Source of the DNA: Peronospora farinosa
Lineage: Eukaryota > Oomycota > Peronosporomycetes > Peronosporales > Peronosporaceae
Length of the DNA stretch: 64,000 nt
Direction of reading: 5' to 3'
NCBI GenBank assembly: GCA_947646735.1
Contig: CANTFK010000943.1
Coordinates: 434,001-498,000 of the forward strand
Made by a program: the position numbers and the translations under genes. Shown piece after piece: positions 19,506-30,400 of the stretch (its first letter is position 1; the number at the start of each line of letters is the position of its first letter). The notes beneath the pieces are model-generated. The model was not told the origin of the DNA. It searched no databases and was given only the letters and a program-made list of their open reading frames with translations.

Positions 19506-21093
19506 TTAACACCGTACACTACACGTCGAAAGGCGTAAACGAAGGTGGTCGTCATCAGCAGTCCAGGGGCGAAATGCAAGAGCTACTGTCTTGGCAACAT
19601 TAAGCCGCATTCCCGTAGCGGCGCGGAAATCGTGGATACGAGCGAGAAAAGCTGGAGTATGGTAAAGATTGTTGATAAAGCCAGTGACATCATCAGCAAA
19701 GCTAAGCAGATGGTGTGACGTCCCGAAGTTTGATAGCAAAACCGTCATTAACTGCGCGAATATAACACAATAGCGGTTCTACGAAGAGCACAAAAAGACC
19801 AGGAGAAAGAGGGAGGATCACCTTGCCAAACCCCAGCTCCCAAACAAAAAAGTCCGACCGAGAGTTGTTAATCACAATCTGCACCATTGTTCTCTTGAAA
19901 AGGGTACGAACCCAATGCCGAAAATTCGCCTTAAAAACCTCAGTGTAAAAGAACTTTGTCAAGTGCCTGCCAGTTAACATTGTCAAATGCCTTAGCAAAA
20001 TCTAGGCAAATGGCAACGGCAGGATCACGAAAGGGTGTACGTTTGCAGAGATCCTGCAAGTCTAAGAAGTATCGAAGAGCGTGGCGAATTTCTCGACTAG
20101 AAACAAAACCAAATTGGTCCACACCGAGTATGTAACGGGGTAAGCTAGTTACATAATACTGACACTTATATGAAGTGTCAATAAAAATATTATTATTACT
20201 AATAATATTTGACAATATTATCTTTTCTTATAATATCGTCATCGCATCTCCTTGAAGTTGGAGATGCCCTCTAATTGGTTGATTGGGCCATTATATCAAC
20301 CAAGGCGCTGACCAATGACCAATGGACGCGCGCAATGAATGAAGGGCACGAAGGTAGCATACATTTGTATAATTTAATATAGTTAAGACAAGGTTATTAA
20401 TGATTTAGTTTTGTTACATAGTTTAACTTATTAAATACAGTTCTCTTTTCCTCTACTTCTAGCGTGTCATTTAGAAGTTAAACTTCCTCTACCTCTTGTG
20501 TAAGAGAGATTTTGAGGCACCTGTTTTCACTGTCATCATTGAAAGTAGACTATACTGTTATCAGTATAGTTGGAGAGTGCCCCATTACACATTAGGGAGG
20601 CAAAACATAATTAAGACGATAAGCCAGAGCCTTGGGTCCAAGCTTGACATCTTGGATTAGTAAGACCAATGGACGAAAATTTTAGGATCTGAACGAGAAC
20701 CTCTATTAAAAAAAGCGAGAGGTAGGCACGGCGTTGGAACTTCGACATACGTCGCTTCCGAAATTGGGCAGCATAAACAAGTTTCAGTACCATATCCTAC
20801 TGGCGGGGGAAAAGTTGGTAATTTTTCAGCCGGCAAGCCATCGGACCCGGCGATCTCCTACGAGCAGTGTGTTTGATGGCGTGATAAAATTCGTTGGAAG
20901 TCATATGGGCATCAATCATGGCTGAGTGGGACGATGACAGCCTCCGGACGCTGTGGCTCAAAATTGACTTGAGTTTGGTTGGGTCAAATAGTACAGGTTT
21001 CACTGAGAGATCCCGGGAATCTGATTGACAAAGCTTCCCCCAGTAAGCACTATGCGTGGCCTTAATAATGTGAGGGTCCTTATGGTGTGTCAA
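19506..21093 (-). pseudogene. LINE reverse transcriptase, interrupted by a solo LTR
   Basis: Fragments in order are: RRRSPGPMACRLKNYQLFP; DVKLGPKALAYRLNYVLP just before the LTR; GVDQFGFVSSREIRHALRYF just after it; AICLDFAKAFDNVNW with the first catalytic Asp; LPLSPGLFVLFVEPLL; and FADDVTGF carrying the second and third catalytic Asp residues. Several frameshifts and stops separate the blocks. The LTR at 20131-20589 splits the domain between LPP and LGVDQ. Confidence 0.85.
20131..20589 (-). repeat. Solo LTR of the hairpin-array retroelement
   Basis: 459 bp, homologous end to end with 685-1144 and in the same orientation: begins TGTAACGGGG, ends CCCCATTACA. No internal retroelement sequence is attached, so it is a solo LTR left by recombination. 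The flanks do not give a clean 5-bp duplication. Most stems survive relative to the other copy while loops differ (TAAT to TTAT, TAAC to TTAC, TAAT to TCAT). Confidence 0.85.
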
Positions 21094-22017
21094 CCGAGTT
21101 TTTTTTCAGATTTAGCTTAGCAGAAGCAGGAGCCCGAAAAAAATGACGAGAAGATTGTTCAGCATTACCAACGGCCCAAGTCGAATGCGGAGTGAGAGTT
21201 CTGGTCTCGAAGAGCCGAGTCAAAATCATCAAACGCTTGGCGAGACTCTCTTAGTCGACACTCGTTTGCGTCGCTCGAGTCTAGTGCAAAAAGGCATTCT
21301 GAGTCACGGAAGGCAGCCAAAAGCTGGCGAAGCTGGGAAGCAATCGCACCTTTGCGCCGAAGATATTCCTTACTAATATAGATGCGATCACGCCATTTGT
21401 GTTCGTCCAAAATGCACTCTTAGTTCTGGTCGGGATCGAGGGACGCCATAAGCCGAAAAAGGTAGTGCTGTAACTGGGCTTGAACAAAAACGCAGCGTAA
21501 AAGCCATGTGGGACATTTGAAAAGCAACCTATCGCCAGAAGGGTTGTCATTTGAGGAGGCAAAAAACCCAACCGGGATGTGGCCGCTATGCCTGAACTTA
21601 TAGCGGGAGCTAGAGCGAACAAACTTATCGTAAAAGTCCACTGACGCAAGACAAAAATCAACACGGTTCTTGAATTTAAAACGTCTAAATTTTAAGCGGG
21701 TAGGATTCTCCAAACGCCAAAGTTGAGAATACTTAAGGTAATCACCCAATCAAACATTTTCGCCCGATTAGAGTTGTGGTGGGTGGAGGTAGGAGAGGCT
21801 TGATCAAAGTCTGTGTCCATGGTTATGTTAAAGTCGCCCAAAGAAATATGAACCGCGGAATCTTTAAACTGCCGGGGTAATGCAGAAAAGATAGCCGTCC
21901 AATCCCCTGCTTAAACCGTCCCATACAGCACGTGAAAATAAATGGAAAGAGATCCTAGACGAGCGGCCACTACTAAGCACCTATCGCCCAGCACGGGGGT
22001 GGAAGCATATTCGGAGT

Positions 22018-22270
22018 TCAGATCGCGAAGGTCGTGAAAAGTGTGGTCTTCACTAAATATGAGAGCAACACCATTACGAGGCCTGTACGCGCCAGCAGCA
22101 TGAAGGAAATAATCATTATCAGCGAGAGATGTAGAGCTAAAAGCTTGGTCTCTTGTAAAGCAATGACTTGGTAGCGCGTGAGAAGATCGTGGTATAGTTT
22201 TATGGTTGGTCGATTAAGACCATTCACATTCAGTGTAACAGCTTTAAAGGCCCATGCGGCCGGCCTAGAA
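22018..22270 (-). pseudogene. LINE apurinic-type endonuclease domain
   Basis: The frame reads AVTLNVNGLNRPTIKLYHDL then YQVIALQETKL, matching the first two conserved blocks of the LINE endonuclease (Asn in NVNGL and Glu in QET). Later blocks are diverged and shifted in frame. It is the N-terminal part of ORF2. Confidence 0.75.
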
Positions 22271-22799
22271 GCGAAGGCGAGGGGTAAAACGCCAGTCGCT
22301 GACGGCTTCAGGGTTTGGACTTCCTGAACCAGTAGTTTAAAAATTCGGGAACATTCTGAAAAAAAGCAGGTCTGAAGCAAAGGAGACAAAGCCAAGCGAC
22401 CATAGTATGTAGCGGAATCTTAAGATTGGTGAGAAATTTGGGATTATCACCAACTAAGACGTGAATTTTGTAGGGGTCTTGATACACCGTAGGTGCCATA
22501 GTGTGAAGCCGTAGCCGAAGACTGAGAAACGTAACGAAAAAGACTTTGTAAACGATAAGACCCCGTTTCCGTAGAATGAAGAAGTTTGAGGCACGCCGTG
22601 CGCTCAGTACTATTACCAGGTGGAGAATAGGCCAGAAGATGACAGAGTGCCCGAGAAAGAGCAAGAGCATCAAGACGGCCTTTAGTCGTAATGGCCCAAA
22701 GCATAATACCAGGATTGGCTTCAATAGTTGCCAATTGGTCTAAAGAAGGTCGATCCTTAAGCGTGTCCACAAACGCAGAGATGTAGGTAGTCCCGCATC

Positions 22800-23351
22800 G
22801 TGTCCAGTGAGTCCGGATCGTGAGCTCCGGACAAGTCGCACAGTGATCAAGGTATGAGTTGCCGCGCCATGATGTTGGTTGTTGCACTCCCTCTGATGGT
22901 GCGTGGGAGTGCTGCTGGATTGGGTGTTGGGTCTCCGGACATTGCTTGTTCGTTTGTGAGCGATGGAGTTTCGACAGTTGAGCACTCACAGTTGGTGAGT
23001 GCTGTCTTGAGAACGGGGTACTGTAATGGGCTACATTACACACACAGTTAACACAAGTAAACAATTACATATGTAGACAGGTGCTGGGCCCGAATAGCGG
23101 GTACAGCGTGACAATTTATTATTGGGGCTTAAAAGTCCCAATATGGGCCAATGATAAATCAACCTGAAATTGTGTGGTTCCCGAAAGGCGGGAACACTGT
23201 CGTATTTATTACGACCAAAATCTTCGTAATTAGTACGAATTAAAACCAAAATAAAAATTAGAGTGAATTTTACTTAATACCTAATATTTGGGTTTGAGTT
23301 TTCCTCAAGCGCACGTGTAAGCTAGTGACGGTACATTCTAGCCCCGTTACA
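22800..23351 (-). repeat. Second hairpin-rich LTR-like segment with adjoining internal sequence
   Basis: Positions 23022-23351 begin TGTAATGGGCTA and end TAGCCCCGTTACA, giving matching inverted ends like those of an LTR, but the interior is unrelated to the 685-1144 family. Stems include 23022-23028/23034-23040, 23177-23183/23189-23195, 23199-23204/23210-23215 and 23223-23228/23234-23239. The 22800-23021 part would be the leader and gag start of the same element and also has perfect stems (22811-22817/22826-22832, 22884-22891/22905-22912, 22981-22989/22995-23003). It interrupts the LINE after YYVDF of ORF1. No clear target duplication was seen. Confidence 0.55.
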
Positions 23352-24103
23352 AAGTCCACATAGTAGCGAGATTCATATTTAGAATATCGTGCAATCTGGA
23401 TATGCGTGCCAAATGCATTGAGCTGGACCAGGCTAAGTTTGGACGCCATATCGTAAGACGCACACGTAAAACGGACTCCAGAATTCGGTATGAGCTTGAA
23501 TTCTTGAAGCAGACGAGCTTGGCGTGCGTCTTTCCAAATCTGGGGTTGCAATTCTTTCGAAAGTTCATCAAGTACATCAGTCAAATGTTTCTGCTTAAAG
23601 ACGCCAGAGCAAGGAATCCACATGCGATGGAGTTCCGAGGACGCCGCCGGCATGGGGGCCAGCTGTTGGGCGTTGGAACGAAGCGCATCCAAGTTGTTCG
23701 AGGCCAAGTCCACCTCACTTGCCTCCAACAGAGAATCGGTTGGAAGATGGCGAGAATACTCGGGGCGTCTAGGCGTCTGTCGAAGGTTAGGCATGGTGCG
23801 TGAAAACCCAGTCGCTCTCTCAAGGGACTCATACCACGTGCAAGATGCAGTAGCCATCAGAAAAATAGTGAGGTAGACCCGAACGGAGAGCAAAAGAGGG
23901 GTCGTACAATTAACAACAGGAGCAGCAAAGCGAAGCGATGCGAGGCGCGCAAATGACCGAAGAACGAGCGCAGCAAGCAACGAAGGGTGACAAGGCACAC
24001 TGGGCAGGTCGGCGTTGGGGCGAACTGAGGCCGGAGGCGAAGTCGAAGACTGGGGATGAAGGCGGGTGGACGACGGTCGAGCAGGGCAGGAACCTGGTCG
24101 CAA
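23352..24103 (-). pseudogene. LINE ORF1-like region
   Basis: An open minus-strand frame of about 250 codons. The likely protein start is MATASCTWYESLERATGF near 23857. A basic, amphipathic region follows (KQKHLTDVLDELSKEL, then GVRFTCASYDMASKLS, then IQIARYSKYESRYYVDF). Position upstream of the endonuclease on the same strand supports ORF1. The frame ends where the LTR-like segment begins at 23351. Confidence 0.55.
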
Positions 24104-24160
24104 GGGTTGGCTCGTTTCTGGGCACTTGCGCTGAAAGGAGCAAATTGGGAGGATGATAGT

Positions 24161-24799
24161 TTATTTGATAGGTTCCACTTTCAGTATGAGATCGTACTCG
24201 GACCGTAAAATTTTGATAGTTTAGACAGGGTATCAGTTGAGGCAGTTTTCTTTTAGACAGGTGCTACTGTGTTTACATTGGTATCTAATGATAGTACCAA
24301 TGTTATGTACTGGCCACACCGTCACAAGACCAAGCAGTGTTTATAGCCCTTCGTCACATCCCAATAAAAATATATTTTTCCTTGGCTTATACCGAATTAC
24401 GGTGGTTTCCATTCTCATGATATAAATTTGACACTGCGATGTTATAGGAGATTCCTCCTACCGCACCAACCTGAAACTGTCAAACAAACTTCAGCACATT
24501 TTGGTCCTTTTCAATGCAGAATACATTACCTTAGAAGGGGCTAACATGTACTATTTGCATAATGATGTCGACTATCGCAAGTTATAAGTAAAACATCTGT
24601 GTATTTTCCTGTTTCAATGTTTCATATAATTCTCCTGCTGCACGACCATCTGACTTGCAAACCTTGACAGTCGAATCCAGCCCGTTAAAAAGAAAACGGG
24701 ATGGCACACGTGTGCTCCTGAGCGTACTTGTACACTTTCATGACGTTCTCGCTGTCAAAAACCTGCCAGCGTGAAAATATCCATATATGCATGCGATAG
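24161..24799. other. Intergenic, no gene recognised
   Basis: AT-rich sequence between the LINE 5' end and the 3' end of the UXS gene. Only short frames without domains are present. Confidence 0.5.
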
Positions 24800-26106
24800 C
24801 TAGCGAAGAGCTGCATGAGTCTGGTTCGCCATTTCACTCTTTCGATGCGCTGTGTTGTTAGTTGGCGGCTTGTGCGTGGATAGGTCCAAGTTCTGAAAAT
24901 ATGCGATAGTGCGCTTGAGCCCTTCTTCGATGCACACATGAGGAGTCCAATCTAAATGCGTTCTGTAGTTGCAGTAACAAGGTCAAACAAAAAGTAAGTA
25001 TCCTTGACACATATGTCAACAACACAGCCAGACACGTACTTGGCAAGGGTAATATCAGGTTTGCGCAGCTTGGGATCGTTGTTCGGGAGATCTCGGAACA
25101 CCAATCGGCTCCTAGAATTTGTAAGACGAATGATCATTTCGGCAAGTTGACGAATAGTCATATCGTGCGGGTTGCCCAAGTTCATAGGCCCCACACACGT
25201 GGTGCAGCTCATAAAGCGGACGATAGCTTCCACCAAGTCATCCACAAAACAAAATGAGCGCGTTTGATTGCCTGAACCATAAATTGTAATGTCCTCGTCC
25301 TGCAGAGCCTGCATGATAAAGTTGCTCACAACACGTCCGTCATGGGGGTGCATCCCAGGACCGTACGTATTAAAGATACGTGCCACTCGAATATCCACAT
25401 CCAGTGTCCGGTGGTACTCAAAAAATAGCGTCTCAGCCACGCGCTTGCCTTCATCATAGCACGCTCTTACCCCAGTGCAGTCTACATTGCCTAGATACGA
25501 TTCCACTTGTGGTGAAACTTCCGGATCGCCATAAACTTCACTCGTTGAAGCTTGGAACACGCGAGCTTTCACGCGCTTGGCAAGTCCAAGGACGTTAATT
25601 GCACCCAGGAACGACACTTTGGTAGTCTTTATGGGATTGTACTGGTAATGAACTGGTGACGCTGGACACGCTAAATTGTAAATCTGGTCCACTTCACAGA
25701 TATACGGCTCTGTGATGTCGTGACGCACAAACTCAAAGTTCGGGTAGACGGTCTGTAGCTCCAGTACATTCGAACGTTGACTTGTAAAGAAATTATCAAG
25801 ACAGATAACCTCGTGGCCTTCCTCCAGCAATTTACGACACAAATGAATGCCAATGAATCCAGCGCCACCTGTCACGAGAATGCGCTGGATAGTACATTCT
25901 TTTACTTGGCGAGGGAGCGACAGGAGTTGACGATGCTGTGGCTCCGTCACTTTCTCGCGCGAGACGATGGTGACCGGTAAGACAGGCGTGGCTGGTGGTG
26001 TGTCATGGTCCACGAGGTCGTCGGTTTGTGTGATCTCGGGCGAAGCGATGGGGGTCATGAAGTGTCGAGTAGTTATTAGTGCTGACGCAGGAGAAGTCGT
26101 CTTCAA
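24800..26106 (-). CDS. UXS1: UDP-glucuronate decarboxylase (UDP-xylose synthase)
   Basis: Two exons, 25040-26106 and 24800-24962, with a 77-nt intron, give 409 residues. It is an extended short-chain dehydrogenase: NAD-binding [20 protein letters not shown] near residue 77, acidic [20 protein letters not shown], substrate STSEVYGDP, catalytic YDEGKR (YxxxK), [10 protein letters not shown] and [10 protein letters not shown]. It converts UDP-glucuronate to UDP-xylose with internal NAD+ recycling, in cytosol or Golgi. The first about 75 residues are Pro/Thr-rich and unconserved. No clear signal anchor is visible. The intron restores the family ending [20 protein letters not shown], which read-through destroys. 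It is divergent from the zinc-knuckle gene with 184 bp between start codons. Confidence 0.92.
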
Positions 26107-26290
26107 TTGTGGTCTTACTTAACACGTGGTAAATTATGCTCTCACATACGTACTGCACCCACCTCCTGTCTCTTTTTACTTGATATTTGTATGAGTTAGA
26201 AATACAATCATTTTATTTTTAGAATATACATTATTTTTTTAGAATCATTATTGTTTAAAATCATTATTTGTAACAACAGATCCGACCCAG
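26107..26290. promoter_or_regulatory. Shared promoter of UXS and zinc-knuckle gene
   Basis: Only 184 bp separate the two divergent start codons, so both promoters lie here. The right half is AT-rich and has TCATTTTATTTTTAG and TCATTATTGTTT, which resemble the oomycete initiator plus AT-rich flank on the plus strand. This is motif matching only. Confidence 0.4.
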
Positions 26291-27201
26291 ATGCCGGCGA
26301 CTTCGGGACGCGTGCGTATGCCGCACAATAACCGCATGCACAGTAGTGCAGCACTCAAGATGACAGGTATATGGAAGAACACGATCGGCTATGACCCGTA
26401 TGCAGCTGAGGATGAGAAGAAGGAGACGACTGAAACCTCGTACGAACAGGCAAAGGGGCTCATGACCCTCGCAAAACTCTCAAACAAAGGGGTAGGTGGT
26501 GACAATTGGTATTTTTTGTTTGAAAACAGGGTATATAATTTTGATTTTTGCTTTTTTCTAGAGCGATGTCCGTGGTGCCTGTAAAAAAGTATGGAAAAAG
26601 GTACTTTTTTTGATTATTATTTTCTCTAACTGACTATTTTGTCTATTTTAGTGTGGTAAAGTAGGACATTTGACATTTCAGTGTCGGAATCATTTGGGTG
26701 AGCTGGAGAAACGTGTGGCATCGTCGGACTCGTCTTCGTCTTCGGTACAGCTTTAAGTGGAAGTTGGGAATCGTCTGGTGTAGAAATTGTGTTTACATGA
26801 TGTTGTGTTTGACCGTTCAGGATTTTTCAAGTGAGGAAGACAGCGAAGATGAGAAAGAGAAAAGAGTGTCCTCCCACCGTCCGTCATCACGTAGACGTAG
26901 CCGAAGTTGTAGTCGTAGTCCGAAAGAACGACGTTGCAGACGGTCGGAGAGTCGTAGTCGCGGCCGTGGTGCTAGACGGCGTCGCCAAGAGAGATCGCCG
27001 AGCAGAAGTCGAAGTCGCAGCTCGAGTGTTGATTCTGACAAGGCAAATGGTAAACGACGCCATAGTGAAGTTTCTGTGTCGAAGAAGGACAAGAAGCGCA
27101 AGAGGTCGTCGAAGACACACAAAAGTAGCAAGGAAAAGGACCGAAAATGTCGCTACCGCGACTCGAAAAAGTTGCACGGAACGAAAAAGCGGCGTCAATA
27201 A
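26291..27201 (+). CDS. Zinc-knuckle, Arg/Ser-rich protein (SREK1IP1-like splicing factor)
   Basis: Four exons, 26291-26491, 26562-26588, 26652-26744 and 26821-27201, encode 233 residues. Residues about 74-87 form a CCHC knuckle, CKKCGKVGHLTFQC. Then comes a Ser/Asp/Glu tract (SSDSSSSSDFSSEEDSEDE), followed by long RS/RR repeats and a Lys-rich end typical of splicing regulators that bind SR proteins. The N-terminus has a conserved-looking YDPYAAEDEKKE. The second exon is only 27 nt, and the intron after it falls between the first two zinc ligands' motif (CKK/C), so correct splicing is needed to make the finger. Nuclear location is expected. Orthology to human SREK1IP1 is by architecture only. 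Confidence 0.82.
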
Positions 27202-27421
27202 GAAGATCGCAGAAGGCAAATGACAGTCTATTGAATCGGTTCAAGAAGAGGCCGCGCCATAGTCAAGTCTAACCTAGCTTTATACATCATCTTGTAGCGT
27301 TACGGTCCCGTCTTCATTAATTGCCCTGGAACCACTTCTCGTGGTAGATTTTGCTAAACCCGCCCTTGTTGATGGTCTACTACACACACGCAAGTCATTA
27401 TTCTGCTGCTGACAATTTCCG

Positions 27422-30400
27422 CTACGGCAAAATGCCGTTTGAAATCTTCTGAAACCAGTCGTATTGTCTAGTGCCACGATGTCCATTACTCTTATCCACG
27501 ATGCGAGCGGCAGTGCGCTTAACGTCGTGTTCACTCCAGCCAGTACATAAGCGATGACTCAGTCGTCGAACAATTCGAGCTCGGGATTGACCTTTAAAGC
27601 ACGGGAAGCATGAGTCTTTGGACGACAAATATACAAGAGACAACAACTGGGAAGCTTCCAGATGAAGGGCAAACAATCCTTGAGCCACGAGCTGCCGATA
27701 GCGATCAAAACCCTCCGCGCCCATGATCTCCACCATCTCGGGCGTAAGCTTGAACGGAGCTGTCTCGAGACTGAAGGTGTTGCCGGGCGCAATGCCAAGC
27801 ACGAAGCCAAAATCAATGTGCACGACATGGCCTTCAGTGCTCAGCATGATGTTGCCGTTGTGACGATCCTTCACTAGAAATATATAGCAAAAAAGACTGT
27901 ACGCAGCCATGCTTGTGATGAAGTTCGCACGAGCTAGTTCCAGGCGAACAGGATCATAGTCACCAGTAATGGGATCTCGTCCACACGCCCGCTCGAAAAT
28001 TTTGGGTAGCGAGGTGCCAATGCCATTAATGTTTGTACCCTTTTTCTTTAAGCCATCCAACGACTGTGCATCCGTGATCACTTCAAGCAATCCACAGTCC
28101 TTACCTGCACACACGATACTATAGTAGCGCATCCAAAGATCGAGGTTATGCTTGCGGAAAAAAAGCTGGAACAACTTGAGCCCTTGTAACACGAAGACCT
28201 CCTGACGCATATCATCGAAGCTCTTTGCAATTACAGGAACTAACGCCCAACCATCGTAGTGCGAAAAAGTGCTATCCTCTCGAACACGCCTTTGCGTATC
28301 AGCAAAGCGTTCTCCAAAAAACGGACACTTGAAAGCTGCTGATGAGCTTGTTGAGGAGGAGCTTTCACTCTTGTTCGTACCATCGTTACCGTTTAACTCA
28401 TCATCAGCAACTTCATCAATTTCGTCGCCAGAGAACCTGTCATCATCTGCCGTCTCACTAAGTGGCGTGCAGCCCGTCGGTACTACATGGTCAAGGTCGC
28501 CTTGATCTTCCGAGATTGAAGACCGGAACGACGCTTGAGGTGCGGTTCGACTAACGGGGATCAAGTCTGCCACGTAAGTTTGAACGAATTCGCCATCGAG
28601 ATAGTTGATAATCTCTTGTTGGTGTGGTTCTAGCACACCCTCCATCTCATTTGTCATGTCCACGGCAACACCCACTAAAGCGTCAAGGTTGCTATCGTAA
28701 TTAGCCCGACCGTTTAGTTCGCAAGAGTCACCGTCGCATTCTAATGATGAAGAAACAATTTCAAAGAAAACCAAAGTTGGTGCGCGGGCCTTCGTAGAAA
28801 AAACTGTACCTTCGTTTATAAGTACGTTGACCACGCGGTGTGAGTGAGCCACGGCCCCTGACAGCGGCAATGCAGCCTCAGGCCGAATATGCTTCCCGCG
28901 CAGCATCTCCTGAAGCAATGTTGGAAGCTTCTTCTTTCTCTGCGAAGGCTCGGGTATATTTTCTTTCAAATATGTGCACAAGTCCACAAGAAATCGCACA
29001 AGCCGCACTTCGTCACTAAAAATGTGTTGAGCGGGTTTGTTCCACATCCGCTGTTTGGTTTCCACGAGGTGTTGCGTTCCCGATTGCCGGCGTTCTAGTA
29101 TGAGGAGTTGGGTTTCCTCATGGTAACTAGTTGGAAACGGGTCCAAAACTCCATCACAAGCACGAAGCTGCTTTCGAACATTACGAGAACTGACCACGAC
29201 TTCTTCTTTGCTGCGCGCGAGAAGCCACTCAAAGAAAGGAGACTCGCGCTGAGAGATAGCGTAGACACGACGTACGTATTCATACAATTGTTTCAGCAAC
29301 TTTTCAAATGATTCGCGCTGGTGTTTTGGTGCTTGCGGGAACAGCAGTTGTGGCAGTACGCTTCGAGGTTCTCCGAAGTTGACATTTGTCACGAAGAACA
29401 ACATAACCACGATTCCGTTACCACGCTTGTAACGCCCTCCTGCCATTGCATCCCAGTGAGCAGCGATGCATTCCCACGTCGCCTTTAGCGCAAGATTCAC
29501 GCTACGGCGAGCAGTCGCAGCCAGGAAAAAGAGGTAGAAGACACGGACACTAGGTGAAGCATTCGAAAGATTGACAAAACCCCAGTGCAAAAACTGCGGC
29601 CAGTAAAAGTCCATCGTTTCGAGACAGTTCTCGACGTTCTGCACGAGCTGTGCTAGCACTACCACGAACATAAACGGTTGCTGTTGATACTTGAACATTG
29701 CCGAGAGGAGACTCAAAGGACCGAGGCTTCGAGCACGTATATGAGCTTCAATCTCAAGCTTTGGGCCTTGATCAAAATACTTCCAACGCACTAGACGTGA
29801 CAAACCACCAGCTTCGTCAACGACAGATGCATAATACACTCCAGCTTCTTGCAGCGAAATTACCAACTGCTGTCGCACAAAACAATCCATGCACACACGT
29901 CTCAATTCAGATGCTGAGGCAGCTCTTGCGACTTCTTGAGATCTCATCATTTCCTGAGTTGGCAGTGTGATCGTTTCGGGAGTTGTTAGGACTGTCCGTT
30001 GGTTGCAGTGATCACGACAGAAGTGGTACAAACAGGACGCACACATCTTCGGTGTATGTATAAGGCGTCCAAATCGCTTGCTGCAGCGCAAACACTCACC
30101 CATCGAGCTAAAAGACGAACCAAACGCAGCACCCATACTATTCCGTCGACTCTTTATACCAGTATAAGGCTGTCGGACCACATTTGAGCTATGAGAGTAT
30201 GTAGCGTGGCTGCATGAGCGCTCACGGCTTTGTCGTTGCCGTGATACCAGCCACGAAGACGGATCCACTGCAGTATCCGCGGCACAGTCGAGATCTGTAT
30301 TCGCGACACTAGCGTCGCTGTCGTTTGCATCTTCGATATCGTCTTCCTGTCCTGTTCCCTCTGTCAACCCAAAATGATCCATAGCAAACATCCCAGGTGC

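Larger units (their letters stand above)
17980..24160 (-). mobile_element. Decayed non-LTR retrotransposon (LINE)
   Basis: On the minus strand an ORF1-like region (24103 to about 23352) is followed by an apurinic endonuclease domain, a reverse transcriptase domain and a C-terminal zinc-finger-like tail, in the order expected for a LINE. Stops and frameshifts occur throughout. Two LTR-like insertions interrupt it: 22800-23351 in or after ORF1 and a solo LTR at 20131-20589 in the reverse transcriptase. The ends are approximate. I saw no clear poly(A) tail or target-site duplication; frames on the same strand continue to about 17727 and may belong to it. Confidence 0.82.

Noticed and set aside
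20126..20594. Target-site duplication around the solo LTR
   Set aside because: Flanks match at only about three of five bases; not enough to claim a duplication.
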